A DNA stretch of 40,023 bases from a virus, in the IMG/VR virus record IMGVR_UViG_3300028837_001063, positions 1-40,023 of that record. One strand, given 5' to 3'. Below the pieces are notes generated by a model that saw nothing but the letters and a program-made list of their open reading frames with translations, had not been told where the DNA came from and did no database searches. The position numbers and the translations under genes are program-made. Of this stretch, positions 9,901 through 16,243 are shown piece by piece. Numbering within the stretch: the first letter of the stretch is position 1; every line of letters starts with the position of its first letter.

Positions 9901-12003
9901 ATCAACAATCCATTTTATTTTGGCCTGGTGAGTTTCAGGATAGACTTCAACAATTCTCAGGCCGCGATTTACTTGTCCAGGTAACTTCCATCCAACACCT
10001 TGGCCCGGCTGCCACTTGGCGACATTTTCTGCTATTTGCTTTTGTATGCGATTTATAATTATTTCATCATTGGCTGTCTTAAATCTCTTGCCTTGATATT
10101 CTTTAAGTACCTTCTTTCTCTCTGCAAGCCATTCAGCTTCAGTCCATTTTTTCTCAGCAGGTTTTTCGGCGGGTTCTTCAAGTTCGGGAATATCTTCCAG
10201 CCGCTGTGGCTGAGGTTTGAATCCGAGTTTCAGCATCAAGTCACTCAGTTCATCAATTCGAGTTTTTATATCTTCGCTTGCCCGGTCCCAGGCAAACTGT
10301 TCTGGCCTTCCTTCTTCCGGACGTTCTCCTAAAACCTGCGTTCTTTCATTGAGTGCATCGAATTCATTCCTGATCTGAGGCCATTGCTGTGTCAGTTTAT
10401 CTGTCAGCAATTCGTCCGCTTCTAATCCTTCGTATTCCGGAAAACGCTTAATAATTTCCTTGTAGGTTGTATCCTTGACTTCTTCGCCCATCCCGGGCAG
10501 GGCGCCTGTTGCTATTTCTTCCGGTGTCGGCGCGATAGCAGGTGGTACCTTCGGCACTTTCGGCGGTGTTGCAGGTGGCGTTACTTTCGGTGGTGTCACT
10601 TGCGGTTTTGTTGGTTCTTTAATCAGCGGTGCTTTCGGCGGTCTCGCAGTTCTAATGATTGGCGCCCGACCTTTGGGCATTACTCCTTTTGGTGGAATAA
10701 CTTCCTGTTTAAGATAACCTGCTTTATCCATCCAATCCAGAATATCTTTACCTACTTGTATTTTTCTCGGATTTCCAGATTTTATCCATTTTTGAGCCTT
10801 ATCAATCCAGTTATTGAATTTTTCTCTTGTTGGTGCAAAGGCATCATCGTGCATAATTCTTCGATGTGCATTTTGAATGGCACGATCCACATTGCGCATA
10901 TTCGCAGCGGTTACATCTTCGAGATATCTCAATTGCTTTCGATATTCATGGCGTTTTATACTATTAATTGCCTCTGCCTGTTCAGGTGTAATCCCTGGGA
11001 TTTGACGTGTTTTTTTCATATCAGCATTAAATGCCGCTTTTAATCGAGCCAATTCGGAAGTATAAGCCTTTTGGACATTTCTTTTGGCCGTTCTTTCATA
11101 ATTATCCAAAAGATATCTTTGTTTTGCGAAATTCCATGTATTGAACACTACAGGAATCATCGCTGAGATTAGTATATCTTCACTATCACCACCCAGAGCA
11201 GCAGTTGATCCTGCAAATGTTCCAGATTCTAATGCAGTTTTAATCGCTTTTCCTTTTAAGCTGGATGTAGGGATTCTTCCAATTTGACCTAATGTCGCTC
11301 TCATGGCAGCACCCTGACCTGGAATCCCGCCAGTTAATTGATTATGAACTTCCCATATTACAGGTTCTGGTGTTCCTGCTGGCAACACCTTTCTCGTTAA
11401 GGCAAGTTGCGAAATAAAGGCTGTAATACCAGCGCCAACATCTACAATCTTTTCAGGAACATCTTCTGCTGGCTGGACCTTAAATCTTGGAACTTTTTCA
11501 TAAGCGGCTAAATCTATAGACCTTCTCGTTGCTAATTTACGTGCTTCTGCAGGACTACCCTTAAATCCTGATTTCTCTAATTCTTCATAGGCTTTTTGTA
11601 AATATTTTCTAACATTAGGTGGCTGCTCTCCACCTGTCGGCGCTAAAAATGATAATATTCCAGTACCTACATCAGAAAAAGCATTGATAATTTTCTTGCC
11701 GAATCGTCCTTTGAGTTCATCAACTTTTCGATCAATATTATAAATATCATATCCAATCTCACCGACTTTTTGCTTAAAAGGCTTCTCGGTTTTTTCTTCG
11801 ATAATTTTTAATGGCTTTTCAAGTTTTTCAGTTTCAGGAACAATCCCATGCAGCCAGTCCTCGGCGAATCTGCCCACATCTTCCATACGGAACTTCGCCG
11901 GCTTTTTCATAACAGGTTCTTCTGGAATATCGGAAAGCCGGATCGGTTTCGGCTTTGAAATCTTTGAAGGTGTTTCAGGTATATCGGATAATCTTATTGC
12001 CAT
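946..12003 (-). CDS. Giant polyvalent virion protein: adenine methyltransferase, strawberry-notch helicase, zincin, LPD38-like region
   Basis: This 3685-residue protein has several separate enzyme modules. Residues 1-420 hold repeated RLSDIPE motifs, a hydrophobic stretch near 185-205 and helices. A Pro/Lys/Thr linker (about 445-495) leads to an SH3-like stretch. Residues about 1040-1280 are an N6-adenine methyltransferase with FEPTAGTGML (about 1081) and NPPFG (about 1137). A Pro/Arg/Gly linker (about 1360-1510) precedes a strawberry-notch-type SF2 helicase with GHQTGVGKGR (about 1591), MDESH (1722), MSAT (1749) and QMLGRVNRKGQ (about 2111). HEVGHH near 2709 with a downstream EGYAEF marks a zincin. 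The last 700 residues are helical with a hydrophobic segment near 3381 and resemble large polyvalent-protein domain LPD38. Such proteins are known from phages and plasmids and are thought to enter the cell with DNA and block restriction (DarB-like). It follows two ejection-type genes. Individual domains are firm; the antirestriction role is inferred. Confidence 0.9.
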   Translation of the reverse strand: MAIRLSDIPETPSKISKPKPIRLSDIPEEPVMKKPAKFRMEDVGRFAEDWLHGIVPETEKLEKPLKIIEEKTEKPFKQKVGEIGYDIYNIDRKVDELKGRFGKKIINAFSDVGTGILSFLAPTGGEQPPNVRKYLQKAYEELEKSGFKGSPAEARKLATRRSIDLAAYEKVPRFKVQPAEDVPEKIVDVGAGITAFISQLALTRKVLPAGTPEPVIWEVHNQLTGGIPGQGAAMRATLGQIGRIPTSSLKGKAIKTALESGTFAGSTAALGGDSEDILISAMIPVVFNTWNFAKQRYLLDNYERTAKRNVQKAYTSELARLKAAFNADMKKTRQIPGITPEQAEAINSIKRHEYRKQLRYLEDVTAANMRNVDRAIQNAHRRIMHDDAFAPTREKFNNWIDKAQKWIKSGNPRKIQVGKDILDWMDKAGYLKQEVIPPKGVMPKGRAPIIRTARPPKAPLIKEPTKPQVTPPKVTPPATPPKVPKVPPAIAPTPEEIATGALPGMGEEVKDTTYKEIIKRFPEYEGLEADELLTDKLTQQWPQIRNEFDALNERTQVLGERPEEGRPEQFAWDRASEDIKTRIDELSDLMLKLGFKPQPQRLEDIPELEEPAEKPAEKKWTEAEWLAERKKVLKEYQGKRFKTANDEIIINRIQKQIAENVAKWQPGQGVGWKLPGQVNRGLRIVEVYPETHQAKIKWIVDTGVIADLELGKTHIVDTIDLIRDKKYDAPVTKPTTKQAEETLQQKVARSKYKSDIIGELVVPTPTSGLKNHGPGKVQHVITDSEGNVRITVSGYGGAHWNLKDFKYPEPEEIQKLVSELENQVMKKLSAPVVTTIQHKATEDKLTDGQYVERLRAITELSQDAIDKFKSMLGTQPTPGQERAVFYYERAPGKAKDIYDDLLYVGLIEKVGEDHVRAIYITKPVSKTEQVIEKLVPKKDIGTIDNINVAGLSRALEKELSILKTGEKVEPFTNTHIKNIVANLYGVNTSDLKPEKKYSHKKVQEAVEATIVKFARDIIREGRAKGQSEEVIYGNLRRLYENQPVLVSRTGKTIARQAYSTPVPLAYITSLLAGIDENTTVFEPTAGTGMLTIGADPKNVTVNEIDPTRSDLLAAQGFKKVRAKDATKPTDEKNYDVVIMNPPFGKYKDTIIDKYKLSRIEHIIAAQNLNAMADDGRAVMIISAPKIKGPYSTPYWVFGNFVYGNYNVVGDFEVSGDLYKRQGAAWPVRIIVINGRQKSERTPPRIAKVRANSWEEVYNIMKDIREAQLPEIELPEGWSIKEQQGRWQVLDSNNRPVGEIVQLEDGTFNVRAIEKEKPEEYGMPEEGKSFDNFADAIKALSNIAQTKDVKVKGKKPKKTIRSKIHVVPAAARKKPPGPEITGGRGEEKPAEELGPVRKPAKKPPEPTGERPEVPGRPGKLPGEREPAGGRPGPRAGGVPGEQRPVRPEPSRKPGERLHEEQKPETKKPTPERGPERPRVPEAERRPEVTRAEKRKPVGVVGTAVGKGKLQIPYQPFSKAPAENENIPTYLEPHVKEGLERLENEVGDIDDYVREQLQYESNEQMWEHLSATQIDTIALAFDSLDKGKGFIIGHQTGVGKGRCAAGIVWRAIARREILRGNKPVFFTAKKDLFTDFYRDMIDIGIKRDQIKPLMINADIDIKDQHNNIVFQKHGGRPNATAAIRKALKTGDYNIVFSTYSQINAEGRQQRAQLAELAYQQIVVMDESHTAAGESNTGEFFRDTIIPHSSGVVFMSATYAKNPKTMMLYARTGLLDAFDGDVDKMMDAVTMGGEPYQEVIAAALARANAYIRTELDFTGVNYETTIDAQHKERDAERADKVTKVLRDIVVFDNMFSAEQIEPEKKRLKAIRKRTKSVGTTIGHTNFAAVAHNAIKQMLLALKIDETVAMALRALKEGKRPFIGVENTMGSFLKRYIEDYGLNDGDKVEGFDYRAVLSNLLKNVLKYRETDAYGNDEVIVVSVSELSLDLQEAYHRIEEHIRDMIIDLPGSPIDEIIGKLEAEGYKVGEITGRDKILKKTGTNEYTLESRSVADRDKTSIAYQYNNGDIQVLIGNVAAAEGMSIHASEKFKNQQKRQMIVAQPHADINKFVQMLGRVNRKGQVVKPEYKILMTSLPSEIRPAAVLEKKMRSLNANTSAKTKGVYQQKQIPDILNLYGDYLTAQYILENQDILRKAGLGVDISNYQKSMGTGTYQGPWHNDKIAKKFTGRLALLSTDEQEEFYEWIEPEFNRLIEYLDKTDQNELISIEKDYKAEIVSSQVIFVGEPGNVFQEVATIDKMSIKMAGRPYTTDEMKKEVDDVVKKAGQETPSAYMQAMRKKLDAAWEKYVDQQGKEKVKQSSVDAYSRADRDMRHLALGGGRMDLEGNPLILLEIMDTFDKKKFNVNPAAPSNIHLRVAVPHPAKTVTLSLSQWVGMKSYYGNVERHYNIPAEQREERYIANGNIIAAMGIIVGDSEKRQKTVRPKVINYTMSDGTIRQGLLLPKGYSPSQDLPTSVNMIPEAAAAYLMDGAIDQRHLKVGEARIFKVSSTRCYMEIPKSKARGMKYYNDTGLVSLIGDFETWRNAMRADFDAEHLPDVLVYLRNKGNAIKSDDNDPDTAREYNNAHRDRPESDYPEAEEEYGMPGPRKPRKITLKREAPPVKTKAVSNREIVKYLSRAFGVPIRGVATHRKKFPGWYTKRSRGIRMKNVNSLRVACHEVGHHIDIYFNNEWSKTQSHAWYGMGAELVRLGKACYGKKRPKGGYKAEGYAEFVFGWLTGAIDLKKEAPQVLKFFEKNYLRDNPEISDILHTARDMIENWKEQGAEIRFDASIGQKLKPEKGVAERFSLWWQLGLADISAPIQHALQENIPSRSKMFGSNDPGFLYEMLTQTEGARATAFVMRNTVDIWCNVTGKSLEECIKPVAKRIKEWTRYVVAARALNLEAREINSGFDPEDALYIFKKYDSPQWRKVADDVTEWNHRVLDYLVQAGALEQEAARRMRLLNPIYIPFMRSFAPGEKRRTPSGVGRRGLIKRGKGVYKIVGSGRGIEDPLDSMITQVRRMISIAHKSMIARAFAEIEAKYGGLAGMIERVPSPIKAMTFDAKQLQKQLIQLGIDIVPGDLDDAMFTVFANSPIYLGKEHIISVVVNGKRHWYQVAPELYRVLEDMDQFQLPKLLNLLMGKAARLGRLGATGLNASFGIANMIRDMLDTVPKARYARGPLPFFKGVAKDLSRTGFSHCLGFKTNEAARRFNDMGGKISGYIGQDRRSIHHLKGEMLQSDVLGKTITTIRHPVEALRAVIGVPESGLRIEEFDRAIKDWMKKNQPQGGEPPPDAIMYAFLLASDQTINYRRAGQYGRWLNSMIMFWNANAQDLSKVYRTLRYNPKQSILWGIAALTLPSLGIWWLNKDKKWYQSLPPWEKTNYTHIPIYKKNKKGKWEVDHILRLPVPFLMGHIFMAFPTYVMDTLYHQDPKKIKDLFGEVFNADIKPLFEWPQIIGPYLDVKMNKDWTGKPIIPKSLEGKLPEDQYQQYTTEFCKIIANQWNKIPGMKKISPIELEYLLNAYSGGIYRRVAREAELVTGKREKELVPSDWPLVGRFFIRDPYAPKQDIERFYTRLEELNRKYQSRKISPYEYTERRIYLKQNEVMSPMWKLLRKTKTVGQRKAIYKRMRIVLMLADNSSKRTRDLEKKLK

Positions 12004-12006
12004 TTT

Positions 12007-12858
12007 TTATATCTTTTCCACTAAAGGCTCGCCATCGGTATCGAATCCAACCACCTTGTAGCGATTACCGCCGCGTTCAATTATATCACCTTTTTTGTAT
12101 TTACCTCTCGTTGCTGTTGTTGTCGGTTTCGGTGGTGCAGGTGGTCCTGTGAATTCTGTTTTTGTCTTGGCTTTTTTAACGCCCATTCCCTTGCTCAGTG
12201 GCGGAAAACCGGCTAAAGGACTGTAACCTGCTCTTGTCCCTGCAGTTCTTTTGTTGAGCGCTTCCAATATACGAGAAGAAATCCCCGGCTTAGGCGGCAG
12301 AGACGGCCCGACAAAAGGTTCCTCAGTTGTCATAGGAGTTTGTGACTGCAGGCGATTGATTATGTCACTAATATCCTCTGTCGGAACTGTCGGTGCCGGC
12401 ATCTGTCCCATTCCTGTCGGTGCCATTCCTGTCGGTGCCTGCGGCATAATGCCGCCCATACCTTCTTCTTGAATCAGGCCCTGAAGTTCGGGCGAAGAAC
12501 CGAACAGAGTGGAAAACGGGTCGATGGAAACAGGAGCTGGTATATTCGTCCTGGTTATCTGGCCGGTATAAGGATCAACCATGTAGTAAACATCCTTGCC
12601 TTTGATAATCTTTCGTTCACGATATGGTCTTCCCGGCGTGGGCATCGGGTATCCAGCGCCTTTGAATGTCTTTTGAGCCTGCGGAGAAGAAAGCATAAAC
12701 GGATCATACTGCGCCATCTGCCAGATACGCATTGCATCATCCTGAGCCTGCTTTTTCTTGAGCAGTTTGCCCTGAGTATATCCGCCCATAATACTGCCGA
12801 ACAAATCACCGAACAGCTCGGTCTTGCCCTTTTCCTGTGGTATTATCTGAACAGCCAT
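12007..12858 (-). CDS. Probable internal virion / DNA-ejection protein with C-terminal SH3-like tail
   Basis: The 283-residue product is not recognised as a named family. Its start is supported by an AAAGGAG site. Residues 8-30 contain GDLFGSIMGGYTQGKLL, a glycine-rich amphipathic helix of the type seen in membrane-active ejection proteins. The centre is rich in Pro, Met and Gly with PTGMAPTGMG repeats, and a Pro/Lys/Thr linker precedes a compact C-terminus with GDIIERGGNRYKVVGF, which looks like a small beta-barrel. It lies 3 bp upstream of the giant polyvalent gene and follows another glycine-zipper protein. That placement after the tail genes is where podovirus internal (ejectosome) proteins usually sit. 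The function is inferred from position and composition. Confidence 0.65.
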   Translation of the reverse strand: MAVQIIPQEKGKTELFGDLFGSIMGGYTQGKLLKKKQAQDDAMRIWQMAQYDPFMLSSPQAQKTFKGAGYPMPTPGRPYRERKIIKGKDVYYMVDPYTGQITRTNIPAPVSIDPFSTLFGSSPELQGLIQEEGMGGIMPQAPTGMAPTGMGQMPAPTVPTEDISDIINRLQSQTPMTTEEPFVGPSLPPKPGISSRILEALNKRTAGTRAGYSPLAGFPPLSKGMGVKKAKTKTEFTGPPAPPKPTTTATRGKYKKGDIIERGGNRYKVVGFDTDGEPLVEKI

Positions 12859-12880
12859 TTTTTATTTTCTCCTTTGAATA

Positions 12881-13807
12881 CTAATATCCGAAGTTGGCCA
12901 GCCAGGGAGTTCCTACTGTCGCTGCACTGGTAGTCATAGGAATACCGCCGCCGCCACCTTGTCCGCCGCCTTGAAGTGCCATCAGTAGTGCCAGATTACC
13001 CATCCCGCTGGTCAGTCCGCTCGTATCGGAAGGTGCAGGCGCCCAATATTCAGGCTTCATCGCCGCCATCTGTACGGCCTCCTGCAAACTCATTCCAAGC
13101 TCCTGTAACGTTCTCAGGAAGTCACTATATCTCGCCGAAAGGTCCGCCTGCTCGATGAGTCTCGGTAAAGCGCCCAGTTCCTCGGCGGCTGCTACTCTCT
13201 GCATCGGTACCTGCTCCGCCCAGCCCATCTGCTGCAGGGAAAGAGGTACCGCGCCCAGCCTTCTTGTCCGTTCGGCCTCGTACAGTCTTCCCAGCTCCTG
13301 TGCCAGCGAACCCATAGCACCTTCTTCCACTTCCCTTTCCTGCTGCATGCGCCCGCCGCCGAAGTAGGCGTCCCGGGCGGAGCTTCTTTGTGCTATCCTG
13401 TCCTTTGCCTGCTGAAGCTCACGCATAAGATTCGTCCTGAAAGCCTCATAATACTGACCGCTGGACGGATCGTATTCCTTGCCGCCCATTGTCTTTTCCA
13501 GTTCCTCCGATGTCAGGCCGAACAGCTTGCTCTCGGTCGGCATCGGCTGCTTGAGCATATCGCCCAGACTCTTGAGTCCCAGTTCTTCGTACTCGCTCAT
13601 GGGCGCCGTCATTTGTCCGGTATAAGGCTGGCCGGCAACGTTGATAAACTCTCCGCCCTTGGCTGTCAGGCCGGGCAGTAATTTACTGTACGCCTGCAAC
13701 TGCTCCGGCAGCATTAAGAGTTTGGGCTTTTTCTTCTTTCCGCCCAATATTGAAGAAAGGCCGCCTGATACACCACCGGCTACTAATCCCATTGTTAAAG
13801 GGTCCAT
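12881..13807 (-). CDS. Probable internal virion / ejection protein with N-terminal glycine zipper
   Basis: The 308-residue product begins MDPLTMGLVAGGVSGGLSSI, a short glycine-zipper hydrophobic segment followed at once by GGKKKKPK, suggesting a single membrane-inserting helix with a basic stop. The middle (about 80-235) is long amphipathic helix with many Glu, Gln and Arg, including RDAYFGGGRMQQEREVEEG, typical of phage proteins stored in the head or tail lumen. The C-terminus has a Gly-rich run. The start has a clean AAGGAGTTATAAA spacing. It is followed after 22 bp by the second ejection-type gene. I recognise the general type found in uncultured podovirus genomes but no exact family; an alternative is a tail-tip or needle component. 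Confidence 0.65.
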   Translation of the reverse strand: MDPLTMGLVAGGVSGGLSSILGGKKKKPKLLMLPEQLQAYSKLLPGLTAKGGEFINVAGQPYTGQMTAPMSEYEELGLKSLGDMLKQPMPTESKLFGLTSEELEKTMGGKEYDPSSGQYYEAFRTNLMRELQQAKDRIAQRSSARDAYFGGGRMQQEREVEEGAMGSLAQELGRLYEAERTRRLGAVPLSLQQMGWAEQVPMQRVAAAEELGALPRLIEQADLSARYSDFLRTLQELGMSLQEAVQMAAMKPEYWAPAPSDTSGLTSGMGNLALLMALQGGGQGGGGGIPMTTSAATVGTPWLANFGY

Positions 13808-13827
13808 TTTATAACTCCTTTTTTATT

Positions 13828-14454
13828 TTAGACCGTAACTATCGGCCTGTAAGTAACCTTCAAAAACTCGACATTGGCTACATCAACCCAGTCGCCGGGA
13901 TCGGTGAAAACGTCACGAACGATAAGGACCGGATAATGGTTATTGATATACCGGTTTCTCAGAATAACAATTGCGTATTCCTTAACCGTTATAGTTCCAC
14001 CGGACGAATTTCTAAAAATACGTTCAATATCGTAATATATATCCGAACCACTAACGGTTACTACATCATCTAAGCAGCCGCCGAAATGCTCAAGCTGCCC
14101 TGATCCGGATCCATGTACTATTTGCTGGTGCAGCGTATATGTAAGAGCTGTATTGGCGGCGTTGCCGTTGCCGACCTGAATTCCTATTTCATCACCTTTG
14201 TATTCTTCACCTCCGCCATAACCATAGACAAAACCGCCGCCATAACACATCGGACAATACAAAACACCTGATGTCTCATTGAGACTGCGCGTATTTGCAC
14301 CTGTGTCAACTACATCGTATGAATTAGCAGTATCAAATTGTGCAGCCAGGCTGCCAAGTATATTCTTTACATAGCTTTTCGATATCCAGGCCTTGGATTT
14401 AACAATCCCTTTTTCAGGATTAATAACCTGTGCCTCTAAATGTAACTGAAACAT
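13828..14454 (-). CDS. Virion protein, paralogue 3 of a three-member beta-rich family
   Basis: I chose the ATG at 14454 over an upstream non-ATG start at 14472 because GAGG lies six bases before it and it follows the previous stop by one base. The 208-residue product begins MFQLHLEAQVINPEKGIVKS and then SYVKNILGSL. It ends with VREVF-like and TYRP strands (VRDVFTDPGDWVDV, LKVTYRPIV). The same order (N-terminal V.[DN]..[KE] strand pair, an S..N.L helix, QQIxHG, an I.R.F.N..G.ITV.E stretch, RD, final TY strand) occurs in the gene just upstream and less completely at 24941-25417. The protein is probably a tail or surface structural subunit. No catalytic motif is visible. Confidence 0.65.
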   Translation of the reverse strand: MFQLHLEAQVINPEKGIVKSKAWISKSYVKNILGSLAAQFDTANSYDVVDTGANTRSLNETSGVLYCPMCYGGGFVYGYGGGEEYKGDEIGIQVGNGNAANTALTYTLHQQIVHGSGSGQLEHFGGCLDDVVTVSGSDIYYDIERIFRNSSGGTITVKEYAIVILRNRYINNHYPVLIVRDVFTDPGDWVDVANVEFLKVTYRPIVTV

Positions 14455-14455
14455 T

Positions 14456-15454
14456 CTAAGCCTCGCAAGCAAGAGTATATGTTAATGTTAATTCCTGACC
14501 GTTGGCAACAGCTACAGGAGTGACTTTTGTATCTCTTATTCCGAGAAGCCAGGTGTAATATTGTGAGTGAGCAGGATTATCAAATATGAAAATACAACCG
14601 AACTCACTTACATTTATTGTAGTGCCGCAGCCGTTGGCAAACGTCCTTGTAATTGTCATTGTGGAAGTTAAAGAACCGTCATCTTCCGGCGCTGTTATTG
14701 CGTTCAAGCCATGATTCATCATGCCGTAAGTTTTTATTTTGTAAGTTTGACTTTTCTGTTCGGCAGAAAGCGGTGCGTATATTCCATAAGAATAACTTGT
14801 TGATCTTGACAGACCCAAGTAATCGGGAGAACTATCAACTGTATCTAAAATGATTCTTTCCTGACCGTTATCAGGACCGGAAGTCATTTCAAGGATATAA
14901 TGATTATACTGGTCGTTAGAAAAAGGATTGCCGCCATCGTCATATACAGTATGCTCGTTACCGGAAGAAGCATGTGTAGTTCCGGTAAGAACAGAGCCGT
15001 TTGGTGCTACGTCGCCGTGCGTTATCTGCTGCTCCATTCTCGTATCCGTTGGGGCAGGTGCCGTTGTTCCTGTGCCGATAACAGGACCACAGAAATAATT
15101 ATAATTATTCCCGATAAGTAAACGAAGATTGCTGTTGTACTGATTTTCAATTTCATATTCGTAGGCATCGTAAGCATTTGGAATATTTACATCATCGTGT
15201 GCCATCATAGCCCGCATTACTGTCATCCAGCCCTTCAAAAAGCTGTGGCACGGCACTTTCTCATAGCCTACAATCTTCTTTGTCTTGGCGTCACGAACAC
15301 ATAAGTCCATATTGATTCTGATTGCGCAGTCGGACTCTTTTATCTCTCCGCGTCTTCTCAAATCGCCAAGCGTTCTGAAAACGTTCTTTTTTGAAACGGA
15401 GCTACGAGGTTTTATTATCGTTTTTCTCGGTGTTAGTATTGTTGGTGTTTTCAT
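14456..15454 (-). CDS. Virion protein, paralogue 2 of a three-member beta-rich family
   Basis: The 332-residue product has an AAGGAT ribosome site before its ATG. After a basic N-terminus (TPRKTIIKPRSSVSKK) comes LCVRDAKTKKIVGY, then SFLKGWMTVMRAMM, MEQQITHG, ITRTFANGCGTTINVSEFG and a closing LLGIRDTKVTPVAV...LTLTYTL. These landmarks align by eye with the next gene downstream. An insertion of about 70 residues (around FSNDQYNHYILEMTSGPDNG, which looks like a small jelly-roll or carbohydrate-binding hairpin) makes it longer than its paralogues. It sits between a fibre-type gene and the ejection genes, so a tail or baseplate surface role is likely. No enzyme motif is seen. Confidence 0.65.
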   Translation of the reverse strand: MKTPTILTPRKTIIKPRSSVSKKNVFRTLGDLRRRGEIKESDCAIRINMDLCVRDAKTKKIVGYEKVPCHSFLKGWMTVMRAMMAHDDVNIPNAYDAYEYEIENQYNSNLRLLIGNNYNYFCGPVIGTGTTAPAPTDTRMEQQITHGDVAPNGSVLTGTTHASSGNEHTVYDDGGNPFSNDQYNHYILEMTSGPDNGQERIILDTVDSSPDYLGLSRSTSYSYGIYAPLSAEQKSQTYKIKTYGMMNHGLNAITAPEDDGSLTSTMTITRTFANGCGTTINVSEFGCIFIFDNPAHSQYYTWLLGIRDTKVTPVAVANGQELTLTYTLACEA

Positions 15455-15469
15455 TTTTAATATCCTTTA

Positions 15470-16243
15470 CTATATTACGGGAAGAGCATACATGCTCGAT
15501 GTCATCGAAGCTTCTATCTGCTTTGTCACGTCCATTGCGATTATCGAGGCGCTTAGTAAGACCGCATCCATTTCAGGTTTGTATTCAACGAAATAATCCA
15601 GATCGTCAAAGTTGTCTCTCTGAATCGAGGTCAGTCCGCTCGGTATTACTGTTTTTTCCACGTCCATCGTTATAATCGAACATTCCTTGACGTAGGCATC
15701 CATCCATACCCTAATATCAATCTCGGCACCGAAGCCCGGAACTAAAGCCCAGTACGGCCTTTGATTAGCACCGCCCGTATGTAGAACCTCGCCTAATTCG
15801 CCCGGCAATAATCTTTCAAGATACTTTTCGCCTTCCCAGTCCTTCCATACATAGATTATCGAGCCGATAGGCGAGGCGAGAATATACGCCAGCAGTGCAT
15901 CCACGTAGGCCTTAATAGCGTATTCCGATACCGCTGCGTATGGATCGGCGTCCGCAAGGGCTGTATCATTACTGAACCCGTCACCGTGTCCGGTGAACTT
16001 CCTCGTACCGTCCACTAAAAAGGCGTAAAGATGGTCCTCGACATCCTGAAGGCCCAGGAGACTGCCGTGGTCCAGCTCCGAGATAATATTGGTTATATTG
16101 GTTATGTTCTGCTCCAGATTCATATCTAACAATCTTTTCAAATCGTCAAGAACCCGGGTAAGTTTGCGCGCATATCGTCTGATATTCTCATCTTTTACGA
16201 TTGAGGTTTGAGGGAAATTAATTTTCTTCACTAAATCAGACAC
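15470..16243 (-). CDS. Tail fibre-type protein with DHGSLLGLQD motif
   Basis: The 257-residue product uses a GTG start at 16243, placed six bases after a strong AAGGAG and overlapping the upstream stop by 8 bases. Residues 1-55 form a coiled coil (RKLTRVLDDLKRLLDMNLEQ) with Asn-Ile-Thr repeats. Then comes DHGSLLGLQDVEDHLYAFLV, the hinge motif found in many phage fibre and receptor-binding proteins before a head domain, followed by GTRKFTGHG. The C-terminal part has alternating hydrophobic strands. It directly follows the nozzle gene, so it is probably a fibre or nozzle-tip subunit that trimerises through the coiled coil. Which receptor it binds cannot be read from the sequence. Confidence 0.7.
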   Translation of the reverse strand: MSDLVKKINFPQTSIVKDENIRRYARKLTRVLDDLKRLLDMNLEQNITNITNIISELDHGSLLGLQDVEDHLYAFLVDGTRKFTGHGDGFSNDTALADADPYAAVSEYAIKAYVDALLAYILASPIGSIIYVWKDWEGEKYLERLLPGELGEVLHTGGANQRPYWALVPGFGAEIDIRVWMDAYVKECSIITMDVEKTVIPSGLTSIQRDNFDDLDYFVEYKPEMDAVLLSASIIAMDVTKQIEASMTSSMYALPVI

